Origin: Prolixibacteraceae bacterium
GTDB taxonomy: Bacteria; Bacteroidota; Bacteroidia; Bacteroidales; Prolixibacteraceae
Assembly: GCA_019459525.1 (NCBI GenBank)
Contig: JAIBEY010000054.1
Location: 1 to 64,000, forward strand
Direction: 5' to 3'
DNA: 64,000 nucleotides
In this document: piece after piece, positions 32,931-42,384 of the stretch
How positions within the stretch are numbered: position 1 is the first letter of the stretch
How the letters are laid out: each line of letters starts with the position of its first letter
Notes under the pieces: generated by a model
Told to the model about the DNA's origin: nothing
What the model saw: the letters and a program-made list of their open reading frames with translations, nothing else
The model's database searches: none
Made by a program: the position numbers and the translations under genes

Positions 32931-35900
32931 ATGAAAAAAAAACGAATCAGGGTGCCGGTATCAATCCGCGCGCTCTTTAAACTCTGGAAAATTATGCGCT
33001 TAAGTGTATTTTTTTTATTTCTATTTGTTGCTCAATCTTTTGCAACCGAAACCTATTCTCAACAAACCCGCCTGACTTTAAAAATGCAAGGTGTTAAGGT
33101 AATTGATGTTTTAGGAAAAATTGAAGACGAAACTGAATTCTTTTTCCTTTTCAATCAGAAACTTGTTGACGTTGACAGAAAAGTTGACGTTGATGTAAAG
33201 AATGTAAACATCGACCAGATTTTGACACGTATTTTCGAAAATACCAACGTCAATTATTTAGTTAAAGACAGACAAATCATTTTAACTACAGCAAACTCTG
33301 TCAGTAGTTTAATGCAGGAACAAAAATCTGTTTCCGGAAAAATTACCGACCCTTCGGGAGCTTCACTACCCGGAGTTTCTGTTGTTATCAAGGGAACGTC
33401 AACCGGAACAATTACAGATGCCAACGGAGACTATACAATTCAGAGGGTACCGGAAACAGCAATTTTGCAGTTTTCATTTGTTGGAATGAAAATTCAGGAA
33501 ATTGCTGTTGGCAGTAAAACAATCATTAATGTTACCATGATCGAAGAATCGATTGGTATCGAAGAGGTTGTTGCTGTTGGTTACGGAACCATGAAGAAAA
33601 AAGATTTAACTGGTTCTGTTTCCAGCATTTCTGAAGAAAGACTTCTTGACAGGCCTGCCATTAACGTAGCTCAGGCTATCGGTGGAAAAGTTGCCGGGGT
33701 TAAGATTATCGAACGTAGCGGACAACCCGGTGGTAATGCCATGATCCGTGTGCGCGGAACAAACTCGATTAACTCGAATAACGACCCGCTTTTTGTTGTT
33801 GACGGAGTTGTGGGTGTTGCCAATGCACTGGGAATCCTTAACCCGAACGAAATCCAATCGATGGATGTATTGAAAGATGCGTCAGCAACAGCGATTTACG
33901 GAGCCCGTGGATCAAACGGTGTTATTCTTATCACAACCAAACGTGGTGTGGCCGGAAAAACTCAGGTTGAATACAACAGCTATGTATCAAGAGGCGAAAT
34001 GAACAGAAAGTTCTACGTGCTTAATGCAGAACAAATGATGTATGTAACCAAACAAGCATGGATGAACGTGAAGAAGTATGCAACATCACCAAACTGGTCA
34101 GCCAGCTTTGATGCCTCTTTGCTGCCCGCCGGATATACAGGCAAAACTTACTCGGAAATGCCATATCTTTTTGAAAAGACGACAGCCGGTGGTTATTCAA
34201 TTCCGTTGTTGGGCAAAGACGGTAACTATTACAAACCTCGATTCGACACGAACTGGGAAGAACAAATCTTCAATCCTTCAACCTCAACCAACCACCAGAT
34301 TAATATTCGTGGCGGTAGCGAAAGAGCTAAATTTGGGGCATTCTTTGGCTATGCTTTAGAAGACGGTTTGTTGGATAATTCGAACTTCAGACGTTATTCC
34401 GGAAAACTTAACGGAGATATTAAAGTAAACGACAAAATTGATGTAAGTGCAAATCTTGGCATAAACAGAAGCAAGGAACAAACCAATGATGTTTCTTACT
34501 TTAGTGGTGGTATTGCCCGTGCTGCTGTAGAAGCTTATTCCATTTTGCCTATTAAATATCCAAACGACCCAACTATCTATGGTGCATATGCCGACCAATG
34601 GAGTAGCAACGCCGACTTCCCTGCTGGTGAAACTCCTCACAATCCGGTGCATATTACCAACGATGTGGAAACGTTCACCAACCGTTCGCAGGTTACCGGT
34701 GACGTTACCCTCAACGTAAAAATTACTCCTGAATTAACTTTCAAATCAAACATTGCAATTGACCTGAACTTCTATAAATACAACAATTATGGCGGTAGGG
34801 CAATTTCAACAGGAAATCAGGGTAATGCCAACATCGATATTTCGAATACTACCTACTGGCAGAACGAAAACTACTTTAATTACAACAAAACCTTTGGAGA
34901 TCACGCCATTGCAGGTATGATAGGTCTATCATGGTCAAGATATAACTGGGAAAATCTGAATACAAGCAACCAGTATTTCTTCGACGACTTCTACAAATGG
35001 CATAACATCGGTATTGGTACTGCCACCAGGCCAGCTCCATCGAGCGGAGACGGCCAGAACTCATTGAATTCATACTTTGCCCGTTTCAACTATACCTATA
35101 AAGGCAAATACCTGTTTACAGTTACTGGTCGTGAAGACGGATCATCCAAATTTGGAACGAATTCCAAATACGGGTTCTTCCCTTCAGGTTCTGTGGCCTG
35201 GCGCGTAACTGAAGAAGAATTTGCTAAAAACATCGATGCCTTATCAAACCTTAAAATTCGTGCAAGTGTGGGCCAAACTGGTAACCAGGAAATCGGTTCA
35301 TATGTAACGCAAACATTCATTGGGTCGGGCAACATCATCATTGGTGGGGTTGTTACTCCAGGGTTATACCCCAATTCTGTTGGAAACAATGATTTACGTT
35401 GGGAGAAAACCACGCAGTATGACGCAGGTTTTGACATGGGCTTATTCAAAGACCGTATTACAATGGCTTTCGATTACTATTACAAGTTAACCGAAGACAT
35501 GCTTCTTGACGTTCCACTGCCTCAGTCAACAACAACTGGTAGTGTTAAAAAGAACTACGGTACAATCGAAAACAAAGGTATTGAGGTCACGCTTGGCACG
35601 CACAACATTAAAAGCCAGAACTTTAACTGGTTCAGTGATATTACCTTCAGTGCAAACAAAAATAAAATCGTAAAACTCGGACCAACCGGAGCTGATATTC
35701 TCCGCAACAGTTGGGTGGGTGGAGCCAATACCATTTTACGTGAAGGCGAATCGGTTGCTTCATTCTTCGGACTTACCCGTCTTGGAACATACAGCACCGA
35801 AGAAGCATCACTGGCCGCCCGTTATGGTTTTGTTCCCGGTGACGTGAAATACCTCGACAAAAACGGTGACGGTGTAATTAGTTTCGTTGCCGACGGTGAC

Positions 35901-36428
35901 ATACTTGGCAGTGCATTTCCGGTTTGGGATATGAATGTTAGCAACACGGTTGAATACAAAAACTTCGATTTTAGCCTCGACATCAGATTCTCTTACGGAG
36001 CCAAAAAAGAAAACAGGACAAACCACTCGTCAGAAGACCGTCAGGCAATGGCCAATGGTAAAAACTCGATTCTTAATGCATGGCGTCCAGATCACCAGAA
36101 TACCATGATTGGACAGGTTCGTCCGGGTAACGGGGGAGCTTATTACCAAACTTATCCTGATACACACTGGATTGAAGATTGTTCGTTTATCAGGGGTGAA
36201 GGCGCAACTATAGGCTATTCATTTTCTAAACCAGCCTTAAACGGAATTGGAATTAGCAAATTAAGGTTATATACAACTGCTAAGAATTTCTTTGTGATTA
36301 CCAAATATACCGGATACGATCCTGAAGGTAGTGACAGAGATAACATGGACTCGATAACTCCAGGTATGGACTTTTTCATGTACCCACGTCCAACAACCTA
36401 CACTTTTGGAGTAAATGTTATTTTCTAA
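32931..36428 (+). CDS. SusC/RagA-family TonB-linked outer membrane transporter (STN domain)
   Basis: This 1165-residue protein is the outer-membrane channel of the first utilisation locus. A long signal region (SVFFLFLFVAQSFATETYSQ) is followed by a secretin/TonB N-terminal domain (about residues 45-115), which contacts FecR in transducing receptors; then a carboxypeptidase-regulatory-like domain with the SusC start motif VSGKITDPSGASLPGVSVVI (about residues 134-210), the motif GIEEVVAVGYGTMKKKDLTG (TonB-box region), a plug (IRVRGTNSINSNNDPLFVVD) and a barrel ending in FGVNVIF. It imports glycans bound by the SusD protein encoded next. The overlapping sigma/FecR genes suggest autoinduction. 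Confidence 0.96.
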   Translation: MKKKRIRVPVSIRALFKLWKIMRLSVFFLFLFVAQSFATETYSQQTRLTLKMQGVKVIDVLGKIEDETEFFFLFNQKLVDVDRKVDVDVKNVNIDQILTRIFENTNVNYLVKDRQIILTTANSVSSLMQEQKSVSGKITDPSGASLPGVSVVIKGTSTGTITDANGDYTIQRVPETAILQFSFVGMKIQEIAVGSKTIINVTMIEESIGIEEVVAVGYGTMKKKDLTGSVSSISEERLLDRPAINVAQAIGGKVAGVKIIERSGQPGGNAMIRVRGTNSINSNNDPLFVVDGVVGVANALGILNPNEIQSMDVLKDASATAIYGARGSNGVILITTKRGVAGKTQVEYNSYVSRGEMNRKFYVLNAEQMMYVTKQAWMNVKKYATSPNWSASFDASLLPAGYTGKTYSEMPYLFEKTTAGGYSIPLLGKDGNYYKPRFDTNWEEQIFNPSTSTNHQINIRGGSERAKFGAFFGYALEDGLLDNSNFRRYSGKLNGDIKVNDKIDVSANLGINRSKEQTNDVSYFSGGIARAAVEAYSILPIKYPNDPTIYGAYADQWSSNADFPAGETPHNPVHITNDVETFTNRSQVTGDVTLNVKITPELTFKSNIAIDLNFYKYNNYGGRAISTGNQGNANIDISNTTYWQNENYFNYNKTFGDHAIAGMIGLSWSRYNWENLNTSNQYFFDDFYKWHNIGIGTATRPAPSSGDGQNSLNSYFARFNYTYKGKYLFTVTGREDGSSKFGTNSKYGFFPSGSVAWRVTEEEFAKNIDALSNLKIRASVGQTGNQEIGSYVTQTFIGSGNIIIGGVVTPGLYPNSVGNNDLRWEKTTQYDAGFDMGLFKDRITMAFDYYYKLTEDMLLDVPLPQSTTTGSVKKNYGTIENKGIEVTLGTHNIKSQNFNWFSDITFSANKNKIVKLGPTGADILRNSWVGGANTILREGESVASFFGLTRLGTYSTEEASLAARYGFVPGDVKYLDKNGDGVISFVADGDILGSAFPVWDMNVSNTVEYKNFDFSLDIRFSYGAKKENRTNHSSEDRQAMANGKNSILNAWRPDHQNTMIGQVRPGNGGAYYQTYPDTHWIEDCSFIRGEGATIGYSFSKPALNGIGISKLRLYTTAKNFFVITKYTGYDPEGSDRDNMDSITPGMDFFMYPRPTTYTFGVNVIF

Positions 36429-36447
36429 TTTTAAAAATACTAAAGAG

Positions 36448-38073
36448 ATGAAAAAGATATTATTATTAGTATTAGGAGTTGGTCTTATGCTTGGTTCTTG
36501 CCAGAAGTTCCTGGAAGAAACGCCAACAGGACAACTAACATCTGAAACCAACATAACAAGTGCCGCTGGTGGACTGGCCCTGGCTTCTGGTCCATACAGA
36601 TCATTGGGGAACTGGGTTGATGGTGGAGACCAGTGGGGTAAAAACCTTGCTGCTTCGCTGGAATATGCTACAGGAAAAGCTTACTCTCAATACATGGGCT
36701 CTATCCTTTGGGTGTACGAAAGTAACTCCATTGCCGGCGACTATGATTATTTTATTAATGAATGGAATAACTGGTATCGTGGTGTACGCGATTGTAACCT
36801 ATCCATCAGCATGTTACCTAATGTAACAGGTTTATCAGCCGAACAGAAATCGAAATATTTGGGCGAAGTACGTGCCTTACGCGCTTTTTACTACTTCAAC
36901 CTGGTTCGCTATTATGGCGATGTTCCATTCAATACATCAGTACTGACCGACATCTCTCAGGCTTCGCGCGAACGTTCTTCGATTAAAACCATTTATGACA
37001 AGATTATTGTTCCGGACCTGGAATATGCAGTTAACCAGAGTACTTTAGCCGATGTACCCTCAACCGATGGTCGTATTACCAAACTTTCGGCCCGTACATT
37101 ATTAGCCGATGTATATCTTACCATGGCCGGGTATCCGTACCAGGAAATTAATGCCGCCAACGACACCACAAAAAAATGGTGTGCCGAAGGTTTATGGACC
37201 ATGACCGAATATCCGGTAAATACAACAAGTGCTAAAGAACTCCTTCAGAAAGCAAAAACACAACTCGATTTTCTGTACGGTAAATACACCCTTGGTACTT
37301 ACGATGATTTGCACAATCCGGCAATGAATAATAAAGGAGAATCAATCTTCCAGGCACAGTTCCTTGCAGGCACCCGTAACAACGGGATTGTTCAGGTTTG
37401 CCTTCCGCTTGCCAGTCAGATTTCGTTGAACGATGAAAACGGGACATTCATTCCAAGTGTTGCTTATCATGCGTCGTACAATCCTGCCGACAAACGCGTT
37501 CAGGATCGTCAGTTCTTTTTCTACAGCGACACCAGATCAACAAAATACGACGCTAACGAAGGACCTGCATCCAAATTCCCAATGGCATTTTTATACAAAT
37601 ACTACGATAAAAGTTCCATAAAAGTAACTGGTCAATCAGGCTTAAACTGGACATTCTATCGTTATGCCGATGTGTTGTTAATGCTTACCGAGGTAAACTG
37701 GACACTGAATCAACTGGGAGTATCTGTTCCAGCTGACGAGATTACCAAAGGTATCAATGAAATCCGCACAAGAGCAATGATGCCGACTTACGCCAGTATT
37801 GATGTAAACCTCAAGAACATCATGGCTGAACGTGCTTACGAACTGATATTCGAAAACAAAATGCTTTGGGATATGAGACGTACCCGTAAAGCGTTAAAAG
37901 ACGGTAGTGGTCAGTTTGATGGTCTTGAAAATCTGGTTGGTCACCAGCCAAAGAATTTCAATTACCAATTTTCTGCCAAGCACCTGTTGTCTCCGGTATC
38001 ATCTACCGAAATTGATAACAACAAGTTGTGTATTCAGAATTTTGGCTGGGCTCCAAAACAAGTTGGACAATAA
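36448..38073 (+). CDS. RagB/SusD-family nutrient-binding surface lipoprotein
   Basis: The ATG at 36448, 19 bases after the SusC stop, gives 541 residues with a lipoprotein signal (MLGSC lipobox) and the acidic-free surface part of the SusD fold: TPR-like helices with YLGEVRALRAFYYFNLVRYY, GRITKLSARTLLADVYLTMA, and the C-terminal block FYRYADVLLMLTEVNWTLNQ and ERAYELIFENKMLWDMRRTR. It forms the lid over SusC and binds the glycan at the cell surface. Given the mannosidases downstream, an alpha-mannoside is the likely ligand. Confidence 0.95.
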   Translation: MKKILLLVLGVGLMLGSCQKFLEETPTGQLTSETNITSAAGGLALASGPYRSLGNWVDGGDQWGKNLAASLEYATGKAYSQYMGSILWVYESNSIAGDYDYFINEWNNWYRGVRDCNLSISMLPNVTGLSAEQKSKYLGEVRALRAFYYFNLVRYYGDVPFNTSVLTDISQASRERSSIKTIYDKIIVPDLEYAVNQSTLADVPSTDGRITKLSARTLLADVYLTMAGYPYQEINAANDTTKKWCAEGLWTMTEYPVNTTSAKELLQKAKTQLDFLYGKYTLGTYDDLHNPAMNNKGESIFQAQFLAGTRNNGIVQVCLPLASQISLNDENGTFIPSVAYHASYNPADKRVQDRQFFFYSDTRSTKYDANEGPASKFPMAFLYKYYDKSSIKVTGQSGLNWTFYRYADVLLMLTEVNWTLNQLGVSVPADEITKGINEIRTRAMMPTYASIDVNLKNIMAERAYELIFENKMLWDMRRTRKALKDGSGQFDGLENLVGHQPKNFNYQFSAKHLLSPVSSTEIDNNKLCIQNFGWAPKQVGQ

Positions 38074-38104
38074 AACGATTTAATTAATTGAAAAACATAC
38101 GAAA

Positions 38105-39280
38105 ATGAAAAACATCATATTCTTATTATGTGCGATGGTTTTGATCGTAAGTTGTACTAAGCAAGACTATTACGAGATCCCTACCGATGAAAACGGTAAC
38201 GTTATTCTCACTGGTATCTCTAGTACAACCACGACTGGCATCAGCTCGCTGGATAATTCATTCTCAGTAACCGCAACTTTTGCTACGGCAAAGGTGGGCG
38301 ACGTAATGAATGTTGAATTACTAAAATTACAAATACCTTCAACCGGAGGAACAACCACGCAATTGCTACCTTTAGCTGGTACTCAAAAACAAGCAACTGT
38401 TGGAAGCGACATGAAAGCTACCGTCACTTATACCAGGGACGAAGCAAAAATGGCCAAGGTTGGTGATTATGTAACCGTTGTTTTTGCAGGAAAAACAGAC
38501 TATGCCAAACAACGGGTTGACATGGTTGCCGCAACAACAGTTACCAAACCTAAAGTAACAGGCAAAGAGATTGATGTTGCCCGCACTACTGAAACTGCAT
38601 TCTTTAATGTATCGGTTGCCCCAAAATCGGGTGCTTACGCCGGAACATTGATTGCAAAACGGAAAAATGGATTAAAAGCAGCCTGGGAAAATGTTTCAGG
38701 AACTCCATTTTCAGGAACACAACCGTTCCTGGTACCAATTTCAGGAAGCGATTTTGCAGCAGGTAAAGATACCATGTACTATTCGTTCTCTGCTACATCA
38801 GGTAGTTATACCGATGAAGTTGCCTCTACCATTATCGTCCGCGATCCTTATTTCTTCCTGAAAAAAGCAGCTACCCTTACATTGGGAGGCTCTTCGGCAG
38901 GTAGAAACATGTTGATTAACGCCGCGGTTGCTGAAACTGATGCTGCAGCAAACATTGCTGTTTCGGGTTCCCTGATTTTGAAAGGTGGATCGGCCTGGCT
39001 TGCTGCCGGAAAAACCATCCAATTTGTTCCTTCAACATTAGCGATGTACGAAGCAAACAATTCAACCAACATCATTGCTGCATTTAATGCAGGTACGCCA
39101 ACAGCAACTGCTGATCCGATCAACGGAGTTGGAGTATTCATCTATAAAATCGTTAACGGACCAGCTCCAACCGATGTTTACTATGGTATTCTGAAAATGA
39201 CCAATGTAATTCCCGGAACTTCGGTTTCGTTCGAATACAGAATTGGTGACATGTATGCACACCTTTCAGTAATTAAATAG
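38105..39280 (+). CDS. Surface lipoprotein in SusE/F position, unknown fold
   Basis: This 391-residue protein has a lipoprotein signal (IVSC lipobox, Cys17), followed by beta-rich, Thr/Ser/Ala-rich domains that look like Ig-type repeats (SVTATFATAKVGDVMNVELL; FNVSVAPKSGAYAGTLIAKR). It lies 31 bases after susD, the place where SusE/SusF-type glycan-binding lipoproteins are normally encoded, so it is probably an additional surface binding protein. I cannot name a family with certainty. A strong terminator separates it from the first mannosidase gene. Confidence 0.75.
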   Translation: MKNIIFLLCAMVLIVSCTKQDYYEIPTDENGNVILTGISSTTTTGISSLDNSFSVTATFATAKVGDVMNVELLKLQIPSTGGTTTQLLPLAGTQKQATVGSDMKATVTYTRDEAKMAKVGDYVTVVFAGKTDYAKQRVDMVAATTVTKPKVTGKEIDVARTTETAFFNVSVAPKSGAYAGTLIAKRKNGLKAAWENVSGTPFSGTQPFLVPISGSDFAAGKDTMYYSFSATSGSYTDEVASTIIVRDPYFFLKKAATLTLGGSSAGRNMLINAAVAETDAAANIAVSGSLILKGGSAWLAAGKTIQFVPSTLAMYEANNSTNIIAAFNAGTPTATADPINGVGVFIYKIVNGPAPTDVYYGILKMTNVIPGTSVSFEYRIGDMYAHLSVIK

Positions 39281-39292
39281 AATCATTTTTAC

Positions 39293-39327
39293 AAGGCACT
39301 GCTAAGCAATTGGCAGTGCCTTTTTTT
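39293..39327 (+). terminator. Intrinsic terminator after susC-susD-lipoprotein block
   Basis: GGCACTGC (39295-39302) pairs with GCAGTGCC (39313-39320), ten-base loop, followed by TTTTTTT. It sits 14 bases past the lipoprotein stop, so the transport genes and the enzyme genes can be expressed at different levels. Confidence 0.85.
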
Positions 39328-39391
39328 ATCACAACACTTCACCTGTTCACTTATCATATCTCCTGAATTTAAGGTACTTAAACTACAGATC

Positions 39392-42304
39392 ATGAAAACA
39401 TTGAAGGTGACACCATTTTTTATTGCCTTACTGACGATTTTAGCCACCATCCATTTATATGGCCAAAACTCACAATCGTCGAAAATTGATTTTTTCAATA
39501 CACCCGTACTTTTTAAGGAAGGCGGAAAATCCTACCAACAAATTTTAGCCAGCTATCATTCCGAAAAACCCGAAAAGATTAGCTTCTCGAAAGATGGCAA
39601 AGAACTACTGAAAGCCGAAGCCTCAAAGGGGAATAACAAATTTCTCCTGACTATTGAAGCAGTTACCCGGCCCAGTAAAATCGTTATCGCTGCTAAAACC
39701 GACGACAAACAAATACAAAAATATACGGTCACCCTCCTCCCCGTAAAGAAATGGCAGATCTATCTGGTACAACATTCACATACCGATATTGGCTATACCC
39801 GTCCCCAATCCGAAATATTAGCCGAACATTTAAGATACATTGATTATGCCCTCGATTACTGCGATCAGACAGACGCGATGCCTGATGATGCCCGGTTCCG
39901 GTGGACATGTGAATCAGCATGGGTAACCCGCGAGTACCTTCGGTCGAGACCTGCATTGCAAATCGAAAGATTTAAAAAGAGAATTGCAGAAGGCCGTATT
40001 GAAGTGACCGGCATGTATGCAAACATGGCCGAGATTGCCGACGAAAACATCATGTTCGACTTTCTTCAGCCCTTAAAAGAAATTAAACAATCGGGCATTC
40101 CGGTAAAAACAGCCATGCAAAACGATGTAAATGGAATTGCCTGGTGTATGCCCGACTACTTTAAAAATACTGGTGTCAAATATCTTATTATGGGCATCAA
40201 CAAAACCAGGTCTATACTTCCGTTCGACAAACCGACCTGTTTCTGGTGGGAAGCGCCATCGGGCCAACGACTGCTGGCATTTCGTGCCGACCATTATATG
40301 ACTGGAAACAATTTCGGCATCGAAAGCAAAGCAATCAAGGCCGAAAACCTGATCTGGCATCTGGCCAATCTCGACAGCAAAGCTTATCCTTTCGACCGGA
40401 TTGGTATCCAATATTCGGGCTATGTAACCGACAATGCGCCCCCGTCAACAGCAGCCTGCGAGTTGGTAAAACAATGGAATGCCAAATATGAATCGCCGAA
40501 GTTAAGGCTTGCTGTCGGAAGCGAATTTCCGGAATACGTTGAAAAAAATTATGCCGCTAAACTGCCCGTGTACCGCAATGCCTGGCTCGATTGGTGGACT
40601 GATGGCTACGGTTCAACCTCCAGGGAAACGGCTGAAGTGAGAAAAACACAAAACCTGAAACAGGTTGACGAAGGCCTGTTTTCGATGGTCGCGATGTTAG
40701 GCGGGCAATTAAGCCCAAGGCTGGAAGAAAAGATTGACCATATCAGTGAAAATGCCATTTTCTTTGACGAGCATACCTGCGGGGCCGACGAAAGTATCGA
40801 TCGCCCGTTCTCCGAAAACTCGACCAAACAGTGGCTGCAAAAAGGAGCCTATGCCTGGGAAGCATTGAAGAGAGTAACCCTGCTGAACGAAGAAGCGCTC
40901 GCCCGGTTACAGGAATTCATGAAAAAAGCCAGGTTCCCGCTTATTTATGTCGTCAACACTTTGGGATGGGAACGTTCCGGAGCCGTTGAGCTTTTCATCG
41001 ATTACGAAGTTCTGCCCATTCATAAACCATTCCGAATCATCGATATCTCTACCGGGGAAGAAATTTCAGCACAACTTTTGCGCGAACGCCGGGAAGGTGC
41101 ATATTGGGTTTTAGAAGTTTCGAAAGTTCCGGCACTAGGATATAAAGCCTACAAAATTGAGTTGAAAGAGGGTGCTGAAGAATTAGCTTCCGAAAAGAAA
41201 ACAGAAGTTGAAATGCTGGAAAACAAATACTACAAAATCACTATCGACAAATCGACCGGCGCAATAAGCAGTTTGGTTGACAAAGAGCTAAAACAGGAAA
41301 TGGTTGATGCGCAAAATCCCTGGAAACTTGGTCAACTGATACGCGAAACCCTTCCAGACAGGGATCGGATGGTTCCGTCTCATTCATCGGTATCAAACAC
41401 CAAAGTGGAATATGGGATAAATGGTCAAGTTTGGGAAAGCATTCGCATAGCTGCCGACATGGAAGGTTTTGAAAAAGGTGTAGCCCAGGCACCAAAAGGA
41501 CTCGAATTGGAAATCCGGTTGTTTAAAAATACCAAGAAGATCGAATTTCAGTTCCATGCAGCTAAAGAGATTATTACATCACCTGAAGCTCTTTATGTCG
41601 CCTTTCCGTTTTCGTTACCTCAATCAAAAATTGTTTTCGAAACCATTGGTGGAATCCTGACACAGGGGCAGCAACTTCCGGGCTCTTCATCCGACTGGAA
41701 TGCAGCTCAGAATTTTGTTTCTGTTCGCGGTCAAACAGGCCAGATCATTGTTGTAAGCAACGAAATCCCATTGTGGCATTTTAGCGATTTTAACATGGGA
41801 AAATTCGAGGCTAATCCAAAGGCTGGTAAAACCACGCTGTATTCGTGGGTGATGAACAATTACTGGTTCACCAATTTTCGTGCATTTCAGGAAGGCGGTT
41901 TCCATTGGGGGTACCAGATCACATCAACCAGCGATACAACCAATACCTGTGCAACAAAATTTGCCTGGGGCGAACGAAATCCATTTGCAACACGTACCTT
42001 TCCTGCCGGAAAAGATGAAATTCGGAAACCTGTTTTAGAAACAATGAGTATAAAAGGTTCGTCAAATGCCATTTTAATCAACAGTCGCCCTTCGTTTAAA
42101 AACGCAGGCCATATCCTTCTCCACTTCAGGGAATTGGAAGGTAAACCGGCCACACTCACTCTGGAATCGAAGATTTCCGGAAGAACTATAAAGCGACTGA
42201 TTGAAGTGAATGCAACCGGCGATGAAATAGGTAATCCGATTCAAAACATAGCATTCAGGCCATTCGAAGTCAAATTCGTAGAGGTTCAATTTCAGGTTAA
42301 CTGA
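39392..42304 (+). CDS. GH38 family alpha-mannosidase (first copy)
   Basis: The 970-residue protein has a signal peptide (FFIALLTILATIHLYGQ) and an extra N-terminal domain, then the GH38 catalytic domain starting with the zinc-binding VQHSHTDIGYTRPQSE (His128, His130 and Asp132), the region MQNDVNGIAWCMPDYF with the probable nucleophile Asp near residue 245, and FDEHTCGADESIDRPF; the C-terminal half is the beta-sandwich part of the family. GH38 enzymes hydrolyse alpha-mannosides with retention. It is secreted, probably periplasmic. It is a diverged subgroup: the usual WLPDxFGH-type motif is replaced by the segment above. Confidence 0.85.
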   Translation: MKTLKVTPFFIALLTILATIHLYGQNSQSSKIDFFNTPVLFKEGGKSYQQILASYHSEKPEKISFSKDGKELLKAEASKGNNKFLLTIEAVTRPSKIVIAAKTDDKQIQKYTVTLLPVKKWQIYLVQHSHTDIGYTRPQSEILAEHLRYIDYALDYCDQTDAMPDDARFRWTCESAWVTREYLRSRPALQIERFKKRIAEGRIEVTGMYANMAEIADENIMFDFLQPLKEIKQSGIPVKTAMQNDVNGIAWCMPDYFKNTGVKYLIMGINKTRSILPFDKPTCFWWEAPSGQRLLAFRADHYMTGNNFGIESKAIKAENLIWHLANLDSKAYPFDRIGIQYSGYVTDNAPPSTAACELVKQWNAKYESPKLRLAVGSEFPEYVEKNYAAKLPVYRNAWLDWWTDGYGSTSRETAEVRKTQNLKQVDEGLFSMVAMLGGQLSPRLEEKIDHISENAIFFDEHTCGADESIDRPFSENSTKQWLQKGAYAWEALKRVTLLNEEALARLQEFMKKARFPLIYVVNTLGWERSGAVELFIDYEVLPIHKPFRIIDISTGEEISAQLLRERREGAYWVLEVSKVPALGYKAYKIELKEGAEELASEKKTEVEMLENKYYKITIDKSTGAISSLVDKELKQEMVDAQNPWKLGQLIRETLPDRDRMVPSHSSVSNTKVEYGINGQVWESIRIAADMEGFEKGVAQAPKGLELEIRLFKNTKKIEFQFHAAKEIITSPEALYVAFPFSLPQSKIVFETIGGILTQGQQLPGSSSDWNAAQNFVSVRGQTGQIIVVSNEIPLWHFSDFNMGKFEANPKAGKTTLYSWVMNNYWFTNFRAFQEGGFHWGYQITSTSDTTNTCATKFAWGERNPFATRTFPAGKDEIRKPVLETMSIKGSSNAILINSRPSFKNAGHILLHFRELEGKPATLTLESKISGRTIKRLIEVNATGDEIGNPIQNIAFRPFEVKFVEVQFQVN

Positions 42305-42384
42305 ACTTCTGCAGGCTCTCCCTGAATTCAGCTATTCAAAGGTCAAAACAAAATACGAAACCTAAACCAACTAAACCTGACCGT

